38,173 nucleotides of DNA from Parvularia atlantis (Eukaryota; Opisthokonta; Rotosphaerida): the NCBI GenBank assembly GCA_943704415.1, contig CALSCO010000664.1:1-38173 (forward strand). The letters run 5' to 3'. The stretch's first letter is position 1; each line of letters begins with the position of its first letter. The notes under the pieces are model-generated. The model was not told the origin of the DNA. It saw nothing but the letters and a program-made list of their open reading frames with translations, and did not search any database. Below, in pieces: positions 1-8,720 of the stretch. The translations under genes were made by a program, and so were the position numbers.

Positions 1-44
1 CAAAGGACGGCGCCACCTGCACGCGTAGAGCATGTTGCTCATGA

Positions 45-868
45 AAGTGGGCACGCGCCGGCCCGCCACCACCGGCCCGCGCCGATCCACCAGCACCAGC
101 CCCGGCACCAGCTTCCCCCGCGCCGGCGCGGGCCGCTGCGCCGCCACCACCCTCGCGGGCCGCTGCACCACCGCCCCCGGCCATGGCCGCAGCACCGGCG
201 CCGCCACCCGTCGCCCGGCCCAGCGCACCGCCTCCACCCGGCCGCGCCGCCGCACCGCCCCCGCCCGAGCGCGCAGAGGCCCCGCCGCCGCCCGGCCGCA
301 GCGCAGCACCGCCCCCGCCATCGCGTGGCGCCGCGCCGCCGCCCCCGCCAGGTCGCATGTCGGCCGCGCCGCCCCCACCTGAGCGCAACGAGCCGTCGCT
401 CTCCTCGGACCGCGCCCCCGCACCGCCGCCACCCTCGCGCGGCGCCGCACCGCCACCGCCCGGCCGCAACGCCGCACCGCCACCGCCTGCCCCAGCGCGG
501 TCCGTGCCACCTGATTTTGATTCGCCTACACCCGCTCACATGGCGGCCCCCCCTGCAGCGGTGGACCGCCACCGCCCCTAGCTGGCGGCCCCCAGCGCAC
601 CTCGGCGGCCCCCGCGCGCGCCCCAATGGTCAACGGCAGCGGCGGGAAAGGCACGTCTCGCGCACAACCGCATCGCAGCGGCTGACACCCCGCGCGCACA
701 CAGAGACCGAGTTTGGCTTCTCGTTCCGCACCGACTTCCCGCCCCCGCCGCAGTTTGTGCCCGGCCCGCGCGTGTACCCGTCGGGCGCGACGACGGGCAT
801 GGGGTGCGTTGCAATGGCGTTGCGCGACATCGCGCTCAACGTCCTGATGCCGCAGGAGGAGGTTCTGA
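45..868 (+). CDS. WIP/verprolin-family protein, C-terminal part (partial at left edge)
   Basis: Actin regulator of the WASP-interacting protein family. The 5' part, where the actin-binding WH2 motif should be, lies off the window. Seen: about ten 'AAPPPPxR'-type proline blocks (about 60-499), then 'GGPPPPLAGGPQRTSAAPAR', then the diagnostic C-terminal motif 'TDFPPPPQFVPGPRVYPSG' (about 727-786). This aligns with the WASP-binding motif of human WIP, 'SDLPPPEPYVQTTKSYPSK'. Reading frames join cleanly if 500-558 (GT-AG) and 651-703 (GC-AG, 'AAAG|GCACGT', branch CTGAC) are introns. The 3' end is uncertain. An intron at 804-855 gives a stop at 866-868. A longer intron, 804-1093, would instead join in phase to the ORF that follows. 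Family call is good; exon ends are inferred. Confidence 0.72.
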
Positions 869-892
869 GCAAATGGCCGGCAAAGGGCCCGG

Positions 893-902
893 GAGAGAAA
901 GA

Positions 903-965
<63 letters not shown>
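893..965. repeat. (GA)n microsatellite
   Basis: Almost pure GA dinucleotide tract of about 70 bp with one 'GACA' interruption, followed by short 'gtcggt' repeats to about 1020. It lies between the WIP C-terminal motif and the 3' splice site at 1093, so it is intronic or intergenic. Translation gives only RERERE or SLSLSL. Confidence 0.95.
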
Positions 966-966
<1 letters not shown>

Positions 967-1093
967 CTTCGCAAATGAGCTGTGTGTCGGTGTCGGTGTC
1001 GGTGTGCGTGGTCGGTCGCATGTGACAGATTAGCACGGCAAGAAGTCGCGTGCTCTCGCCACGCTCTTCTGACCGCGCCCCGCGTGCGCGCAG

Positions 1094-1328
1094 TTGGCGC
1101 TCAAGCACATCGCCAGAGATGCTCTCGGTGCCGATGAGCTCGGACCTGGTTCGGCGCGTGCAGGTGCTTGGCCTGTTTTCGGCGTTCCTCGAGGGCATCC
1201 CGCAGATCGCGCTCGGGGTTGGGCTCGAGCGCGGTCCAGGCCTCAACGGACGCGTCGGCGTCGACCGGCTTTTCACTGTCCACCGTCTCGTCGCACTTTG
1301 TGTCTGGCCAGACGGCCTGACCGTGTGA
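1094..1328 (+). CDS. Uncertain exon or ORF preceded by a good 3' splice site
   Basis: An excellent 3' splice site ('cttctgaccgcgcc...gcgcag', ending 1093) is followed by an open frame with strong GC3 bias, ending in TGA at 1326-1328. The peptide includes 'SSDLVRRVQVLGLFSAFLEG' followed by 'IPQIALGVGLERG'. The hydrophobic part faintly recalls the 'FLESAPQL' stretch of XK-related proteins, but that is too weak to name it. It could be a separate gene whose first exon I cannot place, or a last exon of the WIP gene (804-1093 removed keeps phase). The rest of 869-1463 holds only the GA tract, low-complexity sequence and the E2F-like site. Confidence 0.3.
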
Positions 1329-1425
1329 CCGCTGGTGTGCCCCTGTGTCGGAGAGCGTGAAACTGCTTGTGAAACGCACTGGGGGTGCGACGCGGGTGAG
1401 GCGCGGGTGAGGCACGACGTCTCAG

Positions 1426-1438
1426 TTTTGGCGCGCAA
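1426..1438 (+). promoter_or_regulatory. E2F-like site upstream of the F-box/LRR gene
   Basis: TTTTGGCGCGCAA, ending 25 bases before the ATG at 1464. It is one base from the E2F/DP consensus TTTSGCGCSAAA. The function is inferred from the sequence and from the likely S-phase role of the gene. Confidence 0.4.
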
Positions 1439-1463
1439 TTCCGTTTGATCGGGCGCCCGCACG

Positions 1464-4063
1464 ATGCAGCAGACGTCGCTGCGCGGCTTTGTGCGCTCGC
1501 AGGCCGAGCTGGACGCGAGCACAATCGCCGACGGCATGGTGCGCATCCGTGTGCCGCTCGCGGCGACGGCCGAGGTGCGCGTTCGTGCGGATCGACGATG
1601 GCGCGTGTCGTGCGCTGATGGCGCGCGCGCACGACACGCTGCAGGACTACCTCGCCGTGGCCGCGGCCCTGCTGCGCCAGCGCCACCCGGTGGACGCGAT
1701 CGAGGTGCTGGAGCAGGGCCTCGAGTACCTGCGCACGCGCGACCCGATGCGGCCGGTGCGCCGCCCTGTCGACGTGCTGCTGCTGCTGATCGGTCGACGC
1801 AGCGGCTCGTGGCCGTGCTCGCCCAGGCGCGCGTCGAGCTCGAGATAGCGGCGGGGAACGCGGCCGATGCGGCGGCGCCCGTGGCCAAGGTGTGCAGGGC
1901 ACGTACACGCGCGCACGGATGGATGACGCGGGTGGGTGGCGCCAGCGCGCAAGGACCGACGACGGCGCCGCGGGCGACAGGGAGAACGGCCTGCCGTGGC
2001 CGCAGGTGCGCGGGTCGCGTGGGGGAGGGGTGCGGGCGTGCGGCCTGACGCGTGCGGATCAGGATCGGCCCGACGTTGCGGATGTCGCTCAGCCGCAGCG
2101 CACGATATCAGCACCCGACGCTCAGCCGCAGCGCACAACGTCGGCGCCGGACGTGGCCAAGCTGCCGCCGAGCAGCAGCGCCGACGCGTGCTTCAAGCGG
2201 CTGTTTGCGGGCGCACGGGCACCGCTGGCCGCTGGCCGCGGCATCTGCGACCTGTCGGTGGAGCTGCTGGCGCTTGTCTTCCGCAACCTCGACCTGCAGT
2301 CACTCATGCGCGCGGGCCGCGTCTGCCGCCTGTTCCAACACGCGTCGCAGGACGCGAGGTGCGTGCGCGCGTGCTCCAGCGCAACCGCAACGCGGCCAAA
2401 CACCGCGCGTGCGCAGCCTATACGCCGACGTCGACCTGGGCCGCTGGGCGCCGCTCGTGACCAGCAAGGTCGTCGACCGGCTGCTGGCCCGCGCGAGCTG
2501 GAACCTGCGCCGGCTGAGCCTGGTCAACTGCGTCAAGCTGACCGACAGCGCACTCGGGCCCCTGCGCGCGCGGCAGTGCCCGAACCTGACCGAGGTCGAC
2601 CTCGGTGGCTGCTGGCACATCGGTGCGCAGACCGTGGCCGACCTGTTCAACGTGTCGGCCGCGCAGCTGCGCAAGGTGTGCGCGTCCTGCGATGTTGCGG
2701 GGCACTAATCGGTGGCTGGGCCGCGCAGGTCAGCCTGGCCGCGTGCGAGCGCGTGACGGACGCACCCGTGCGCACCTTGCTGCGCAGCGCGCCCCTGCTG
2801 ATCAGCCTGGACCTGACGGGTGTCAAGGTGCGATTGCGGGTGCGGGCGGGCGGGCACGGCTGAGCGCGAGGCTGCGCCAGATCACGGACGCCGCGTTCGG
2901 CGGCCCGATCGTGTGCTACCAGTTGCGCAAGCTCGTGATCAGCAAGTGCACGGCACTGAGCGACGCGGGGCTGCGCGACCTCTTCCGCACGCCGTACCCG
3001 CAGCTACGCGCGCTGCTGTGCCGGGTGCGTATGCCAACTTTGCGCGGCTTTTGCTGACCAGGCGCCGACGCAGGACTGCCCGCGCGTGACGTATCAGAGC
3101 CTGCAGTACCTCGGCCAAACCTCGAGCGGCCCGCTCGCCGCGCCGCAGTTGCGCATGCTCGACCTGACGGGCAGCGGGACCGTGATAAACGACATGCCGC
3201 TGACCCAGCGTCTCACGCTGCCGAGCCCGTCCACGCCGTGCGTGCGCGTCGCCCTGGGGCGTCCTTGCGATTGATGGCTCGCGCGCGTGTGCCCAGGATG
3301 CTGCTGTTTGCGTCGGCGTGCAACAACCTGGTCGACGTGTACCTGCCGGGCATGAACCTGGTTGACGAGGTGCGTGCGTCTTTGTGCAAGCTCGCCTCGC
3401 AAACACGCGCGATGCAGGCGGTCGAGTACCTGGCGAGCTTCTGCGCGGACCTGCGCACGGTCGACCTCGACGGCAACGCGCGCCTGACCGACCTGAGCCT
3501 GCAGGCGCTGGCGCGCGGGTGCCCGCAGCTCATCGGGTGCGACAGCACTGCTGCGCGCCTGACTTGCTGACCCGCTGTGCAGGCTGTCGATGGCGCGCTG
3601 CCCTAGCGTGACCAGCACGGGCGTGTTCAACCTGGCACAGCACTGCACGAAGCTGAGCATGCTCGTGTTTTCACACACGAACCGTCTCGGCGATGAGTGC
3701 GTGCTCGCTCGCTCGCTCGCTCGCTCGCTCGCGAGCGTCCGTGCGCGCGACGGCTGACGGCGCCTGCCAGGGCGCTCGACAACCTCGCGCGGCTGCCGCT
3801 GCGCTCGCTGAGCGTGCAGCACTGCTCGCAGTGCGTGTCGTCGTGCGGGGCTGCTGCCCGGTGTGGCGCATCTTATGCGCCGTCGCAGGCTGTCGGCCAA
3901 GGGCGTCGAGCGGTTCATGCGCGCATGCCGCACGCTGCAGCGGCTCGACATCTCGTACTGCGCGCGCATCAGCATGCTGCACGCCAACCAGCTGCGGGCG
4001 CTCGTGCGCGACGGCCTCGAGCTGCACGCGCTGATGGACTGGAACCAGGCGGGGACACACTGA
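1464..4063 (+). CDS. TPR/F-box/LRR protein, Dia2/Pof3-like SCF substrate receptor
   Basis: Probable substrate adaptor of an SCF ubiquitin ligase. Domain order: two TPR-like helical hairpins ('[20 protein letters not shown]', then '[19 protein letters not shown]'); a linker with a short duplicated PQRT(I/T)SAPD repeat; an F-box at about 2249-2356 ('[20 protein letters not shown]', then 'RVCRLFQ'); and roughly ten leucine-rich repeats ('[17 protein letters not shown]', '[17 protein letters not shown]', '[17 protein letters not shown]', '[13 protein letters not shown]'). About a dozen short introns are visible, for example 1751-1797 and 3381-3417. TPR + F-box + LRR is the architecture of fungal Dia2/Pof3, which acts at replication forks. 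The E2F-like site supports S-phase use. Stop at 4061-4063, 19 bp from the convergent reductase gene. F-box/LRR call is firm; the Dia2/Pof3 link rests on architecture. Confidence 0.75.
3703..3733 (+). repeat. (GCTC)n tetranucleotide repeat in an intron
   Basis: About seven GCTC units inside an intron of the F-box/LRR gene. The intron ends with 'ggctgacggcgcctgccag'. Confidence 0.85.
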
Positions 4064-4082
4064 GAGAGACACGGCATTTGGC

Positions 4083-5191
4083 TCACGGGCTGCTGACCGG
4101 GTCCCATCCCGTGACGAGACCGGCCTCGAGCTTGCCCAGCCGGAGCATGTCCTCGTCCGTGAGGGACCAGTCGAACACGCTCATGTTCTCGATCAGCCGC
4201 TCGCGGCGTACCGACTTGGGCAGCGTGACAAAGCCCTGGCCGCGGCGTCAGGCGCGACGGCTGAGGGCGGCCGCGCACCTTCTGGATCGACCAGCGCACG
4301 AGCACCTGCGCAGCGGTTTTGCCGTGGGCCTGGGCGACGGCCACGAGCGTCGGGTCCTTGAGCTTGCGGCCCTTGGTGAGCGGGCTGTAGGCCTGCATGA
4401 CGATGCCCTTGGACCTGCGTCGGCGCGCGGGCGATCAGCCGCGGACGGCGCGACAGAGACGGCCGGCTGGCCGCACTCGCAGTAGCGCACGAGGTCCGCG
4501 CGCTGCAGGAACGGGTGGATCTCGCACTGGTTGACGGCGGGCACGACGCGGGCTTCGGTCAGCAGCTCGTCCAGGTGATGCGCGCCGTAGTTGGACACGC
4601 CGATGCTGCGCGCGAGGCCGCGCTGCTGCAGGCGCTCGAGGGCGCGCCAGGCGTCGCGGCGGTGGCGCGAGAGCGGCGAGTGGCTGCGATCAGCCGATCA
4701 GCCGGCGATCAGCAAGCAGCACGGCACGCCAGCGAGCCACGCACATCAGGTACAGGTCGACGTAGGTCATCCCCAGCGCCTGCAGGCTGCGCTCGAGCGT
4801 GCGCTCGGCCTGGGCGTGGTGCGAGTTCCACAGCTTGGTCGTCACCCAGACGTCCTCGCGCGCCACGCCGCTGTCGCGCACGGCGCGGCCCACGTCGGCC
4901 TCGTTGCCGTACAGCTCTGCGCATCCCTCTCGTGTCAGGCCGCACGGGCCGATCGGGCACGACCGCGCGCACCCGCCGTGTCGACGTGGCGATAGCCAAG
5001 CTGCAGCGCCGACAGCACCGCGCCGTACGCCTCCTCGCCCGGCTCGCTCTGGTACCTGCCGCCGCGCGCACGGCGTCGGCAACCGCATCGGCGCGCGGCG
5101 CATCGCGAGCCGCGCACACGCCCAGGCCGAGCACGGGCATCAGCCGGCCGTCGTTGAGGCGACGTGTCAGCGTGCCGCCTGAGCTGCTCAT
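4083..5191 (-). CDS. Aldo-keto reductase
   Basis: NADPH-dependent oxidoreductase of the (beta/alpha)8 AKR superfamily, acting on carbonyl substrates in the cytosol. Starts '[19 protein letters not shown]' followed by 'VLGLGV'. Catalytic residues visible: Asp in 'GYRHVDTA', Tyr in '[12 protein letters not shown]', Lys in '[11 protein letters not shown]', and His in '[17 protein letters not shown]', a codon restored by splicing. Also '[16 protein letters not shown]', '[13 protein letters not shown]', 'QAYSPLTKG', and the cofactor-binding C-terminus '[18 protein letters not shown]', ending 'TGWDPVSSP'. Four or so introns. A later ATG would cut the first strand, so 5191 is the start. That start sits directly on the end of the upstream kinase gene. 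Substrate cannot be told. Confidence 0.92.
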
Positions 5192-7241
5192 GTTACAACG
5201 CTACTCAACTTTTTGCTGTCAGCTTGCTGGCTGTCTTCGGGCGGGCAGTACGTCTGTCGCGCACGCGTGGTGAGCAGCGCGACGTCGTGCTCGCGAGCAG
5301 CAGCTGCGCGCGCACCAAGACCCACTCGTGCTGCAGCGCCTGCTTGGCCGTCAGCCGCTCGTTTGGGTCAAACTTGAGCAGCCCGCGGCAGAGGCCCTTG
5401 GCTGCGGTCGCGGCACATTAGCGCGCACATGTAACAGCGCGTGCGCATGCGCGTCAGCGGGCCGCACCGAGGTCGGATCGCCGCTGCCACGCCGGGTCGG
5501 AAAAGTCAAAGTCGGCCTTGGTGATGCGCGCGATCTGGTCGCTCTCGGCCCCCGGGTCGTCCTCGTCGTTGCCAAAGGGCGAGCTGAGCGAGAGGCTGCG
5601 TGCGCGCGGCGAGACGTGAGCGCGTGCAGCCGCGCGTCACGTCGGTGCGCACAGCATAAACAGCATCACGCCGCACGCCCACATGTCCACGGCCTCGTCG
5701 TACGGCGTGCCGAGGAAGATTTCGGGCGCTGGCACAGCCCCCCGTCAGCCCAACGACGCACAACGTGGGCGCACAGCGCACCCATGTACGCGACGCTGCC
5801 CACGTGTGAGAGGATGACTGGCCGGAACCGCTTTCGCCCGTTGCTCCGGTCCTCCTCGCCGTCCTTGATGATCCGCGCCACGCCAAAGTCGGCGAGCTTG
5901 ACCGACGCGAGGTCGTTTGGCCTGCCGAGAAGGATGTTTTCGAGCTGCGCGGCGCACACAGTGCGTGAGCGCGCACGGGCACTCAGGCCGACGCGGCCGC
6001 ACCTTGATGTCACGGTGCACAATGCCGATGCTGTGCAGGTACGCCACCGCCTCGAAGATGTGCTTCATCACCAGCGCCGTCTTCGTCTCGCCAAACCCGC
6101 CCACGTCCACCAAGAGGTCAAACAGACACCCGCCAGCGGCCCTGCGGCACAGTCAGCGCGGGGCTCCGGCAGCGGCAGCGCGCGCGTCACGCACAGGTCC
6201 TGCCGCAGGTACAGGAGCGAGTCGATGGCGATGACCTCGCGCAGGCAGACGATGTTTGGGTGCTGCGCGCGCTTGAGCGCCTCGATCTCCTGGTCGAGCC
6301 GGTGCTGGCTCTTGACGCGATTCTTGTACACGACCTTGAGCGCCCAGAGCGAGGCGTCGGAGCGGTCCTGGATCTTGTACACGTCCGCAAAGCCGCCGCT
6401 GTGCGCATGCGGCGTGAGCGGGCGCGACGCGGGCGGCGCGGGAACCCGGCGCGTACGTTCCGAGCTTCTCGAGGATGCGGTAGCGCGAGGTGATGACGCC
6501 CGCGAAGATGGTCGCGTCGACAACGGCGGACGAGCGGCGGCGCTCGAACGAGAGGCGCTTGCTGAGGCGCTTGACGAGCAGGTCGCGCTCGACGCTCTTG
6601 GCCTCCAGCACGTCGAGCAGGCTGGTGGCGCTCGACGCCGAGCCGACGTTGCTCTCGCTGCCCTCGCCGGCCTCGACGTCGCTCGTGTTGGCCGAGTGCG
6701 CGGCCGACGCCGACGCCGACGACGCCGAGGGCCCGTCGGCGGCGCCGTGCGTGTCGCTGGCGCTCGCCCGACGGCTGATCAGCTCGAGGTAGTTGACGCC
6801 GCGCCCGGGCAGCAGCACGGCGCCGGCGCGCTTGCCGCCGTGGTCCACCGACCCGCGCGGCGTCGTGCGCGGGCTGCTCTCGGCCGACCGCGTGGGCGAC
6901 GCCAGCGCGTCCTCCCCGTCGCCGTCGCCGCCGCCGACGTGCCACGGCGCCAGCGCGGGCGGCGCGTCGTCGGCCGGCGTCGCGGGGAACTCGAGCACGG
7001 TCGGCGGCGCGGGCGGCGGCGGCGGCGACGAAGGCGACGACGGCCACGGCAGGCTGCGCGGGGGGCTAGTGGCGCTCGTCGGGCTCGCCGGCTCGGCCGC
7101 GGCGTCGTCGTCGCCCGGGGCCACGGCGGCGGAGGACGGCGGCGGCGACGTCGCGCCCGACGGCTCGAAGAACCTGCGCAGGAGGCGCACCGACGACATT
7201 GCGCGTGTGCGTCGCGTGCGTCGCGTGAGAGAAACGGTCAT
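5188..7241 (-). CDS. Serine/threonine protein kinase, CaMK-like
   Basis: The first ~220 residues are Ser/Pro/Ala-rich and low-complexity, then a full kinase domain follows. Gly loop 'LGTGGFADVYKI' (first Gly codons spliced together), Lys in 'LWALKVVYKNRVK', 'LDQEIEALKRAQHPNIVCL', 'YLHSIGIVHRDIKLENILL', 'LADFGVARI', 'HVGSVAYMAPEIFLGTPYDE', 'VDMWACGVMLF', and 'GLLKFDPNERLTAKQALQHE' followed by W. All catalytic residues (Lys, HRD Asp, DFG Asp, APE) are present, so it should be active. The start is 7241 or the in-frame Met at 7199. The last intron (GTGCGCGC...GACAG, branch CTCAC) gives a tail 'TYCPPEDSQQADSKKLSS' ending TGA at 5190-5188. Without that splice the stop is 5207-5205. Resembles CaMK group; specific subfamily not assigned. 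Confidence 0.9.
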
Positions 7242-7271
7242 CGTTTGCGCGCGCCGATCTCGGTCTCATCG

Positions 7272-7274
<3 letters not shown>

Positions 7275-7315
<41 letters not shown>

Positions 7316-7348
7316 ACACACACACACGCACGCGCATACGCACACAGC
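7275..7348. repeat. (CA)n microsatellite upstream of the kinase
   Basis: About 70 bp of CA repeats with a few CG interruptions. It lies between the kinase ATG (7241, minus) and the 3' end of the actin-bundling gene (7396), so it falls in the kinase promoter or 5' UTR. Confidence 0.95.
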
Positions 7349-7395
7349 GCCGCCTCGCTCCGCACCCAGCACCAGAACCACCGGCGGCGCGCACG

Positions 7396-8357
7396 TCAGT
7401 TGCCCGCCTTCTTGCTCGGCTTGTACTTCTTGGCCTCGTCCAGGTCGCGCTGCAGCCACCAGCTCGTGCCCTGCGCCGACAGCGAGCCGGCCTTTTGCGC
7501 CTTGCGCACGGCGGCCTCGGCCGAGATGATGGCGCTGCGGCGCGGCGCAGTGACGCGGTGAAGAGCGGCGTCGGCCATCGTGTCGCGCCGACCCTGCGCA
7601 GCACGCACCGGTTCAGGTCAGTCGGGTCGGCCTTGAGCAGCTGCTCGAGCTCGTTGGCCGCGGCGTTGGCCTTGACGCCCGCAGGGCCCTCGGCGACGGC
7701 CCTGAGGCTCGCCTTGCGCGACTCGAGCTTCTCGATCTCGACCTGCACCTGGTCGAGCGCTGTCTGCGCACGCTCGAGCTCCTCGTCCGTGCCCTGCCGT
7801 GCGCCGCGCCGCCGTCAGCCGCAACGCGCACGAGGCAGCGGCGCGGCACGATCGATCGCACCTGCGGGCGGCTGAGCAGCTCGGGGATGGTCTGCTTGAA
7901 GCGGCTGAGGAGGAACTCGATCAGGGCCATGCGGTGATTCTTGTCCAGGTCCATCGCCCGCAGTTCCTCGCGCAGCTCGACCACGCGCTTGGTCTCGCCG
8001 ACCTTCTCGAGGAACACGTGCGCTGCCGGTCGCGTGCGTGAGACGGCTGCGCGCGCGTGCTGCTGCCGCTGCGCCACAACGCACCCTTGAACTCGTCCAG
8101 GTCGCTGCCCGCGTCCTTCTTCTGCTCGTCCAGCTTGCCCATGAGCGCGGCCCTGCGCGCGACCGCCGTGCGCGCGTGCGTGTGAGCGCGGATCCCTCCC
8201 CAACAAAACACACACGCGCCGCGCACCAGCCCCAGACCGCCTCGGCGTCGGCAGAGTGCTCGCGCCAGAACGCGTTGAGGAAGAACTTGCCCTGGTCGGC
8301 GTACTTCTTGGCCGTCACGGCCTTGAACTTGTCCATCTGCTTGGCGTCGATCGACAT
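7396..8357 (-). CDS. abpB: 34 kDa calcium-regulated actin-bundling protein (ABP34 family)
   Basis: Cross-links actin filaments and is inhibited by Ca2+; best known from Dictyostelium (abpB). Seen: N-terminal 'KKYADQGKFFLNAFWREHSA' (Dictyostelium 'VHFLNAYWAEVSKEAE'); an EF-hand loop 'DLDKNHRMALIEF' with Asp-Asp-Asn-Glu at positions 1,3,5,12; the neighbouring 'LLSRFKQTIPEL'; a coiled segment 'LDQVQVEIEKLESRKASL'; and the C-terminal signature 'SAEAAVRKAQKAGSLSAQGT' followed by 'SWWLQRDLDEAKKY', matching 'ISAEAAVRTASKK...IWWMNRDLEEKKKRY' of the family. About five short introns, with branch CTGAC. Start chosen at 'MSIDAKQMDKFKAV'. Length is near the family's usual ~290 residues. Confidence 0.88.
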
Positions 8358-8720
8358 CGCGTCCGGGGCGGGGCGCACGGTGAGAGCTGCGACACGCCGC
8401 ATCAGTCGCCCGCCCGCTCGCCTCGCTGCACGCGCGCGCGCGGCTCGCTGCGACAGGCACATGCGCGCACGCGCCACCGCGGCGCACAGCAGGCGCGGCG
8501 AGAGCGCAAAGCGGCACAGGCGCGGAGGCCGCGACGCACAAACTTTTGACTCAGGACGACCGCGGAAAGCTGATCGAAGTTCGACAGCCTCCACCTCGAC
8601 CCCCGCTTCGACCCCGCTTCGACCCCGCTTCGACCCCCGCTTCGACCCCGCTTCGACCCTCATGCCTTCACGCGCTATTCGGATCTGTATGTTTCATGCC
8701 TACAATGGCAGCAAAGCACT
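8358..8720. other. Intergenic region between GnT-II and the actin-bundling gene
   Basis: 363 bp between two minus-strand genes: the 3' flank of GnT-II and the promoter side of the actin-bundling gene. Apart from the 11-12 bp tandem repeat at 8597-8659 I see no coding signal, no TATA box and no RNA gene. Short antisense ORFs here are GC-driven. Confidence 0.6.
8597..8659. repeat. Tandem 11-12 bp repeat (CGACC(C)CCGCTT)
   Basis: About five to six head-to-tail copies of cgacc(c)ccgctt, differing mainly by one C. Located 240-300 bp upstream of the actin-bundling gene start. Confidence 0.9.

Noticed and set aside
836-1888. 350-codon minus frame
   Set aside because: Includes the GA tract as SLSLSL and runs antisense to the TPR exons.
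1464-1900. Start of a Ctr9-like TPR protein
   Set aside because: The first exons faintly resemble the Ctr9 N-terminus, but the gene continues in phase into an F-box and LRRs, not a long TPR array.
3094-4398. 434-codon minus frame across the F-box/LRR 3' end
   Set aside because: Opposite to clear LRR exons and continuous with a reductase exon only by chance.
5328-7529. 733-codon open frame on the plus strand
   Set aside because: Antisense of the kinase, ending in a CA repeat read as HTHT; composition artefact.
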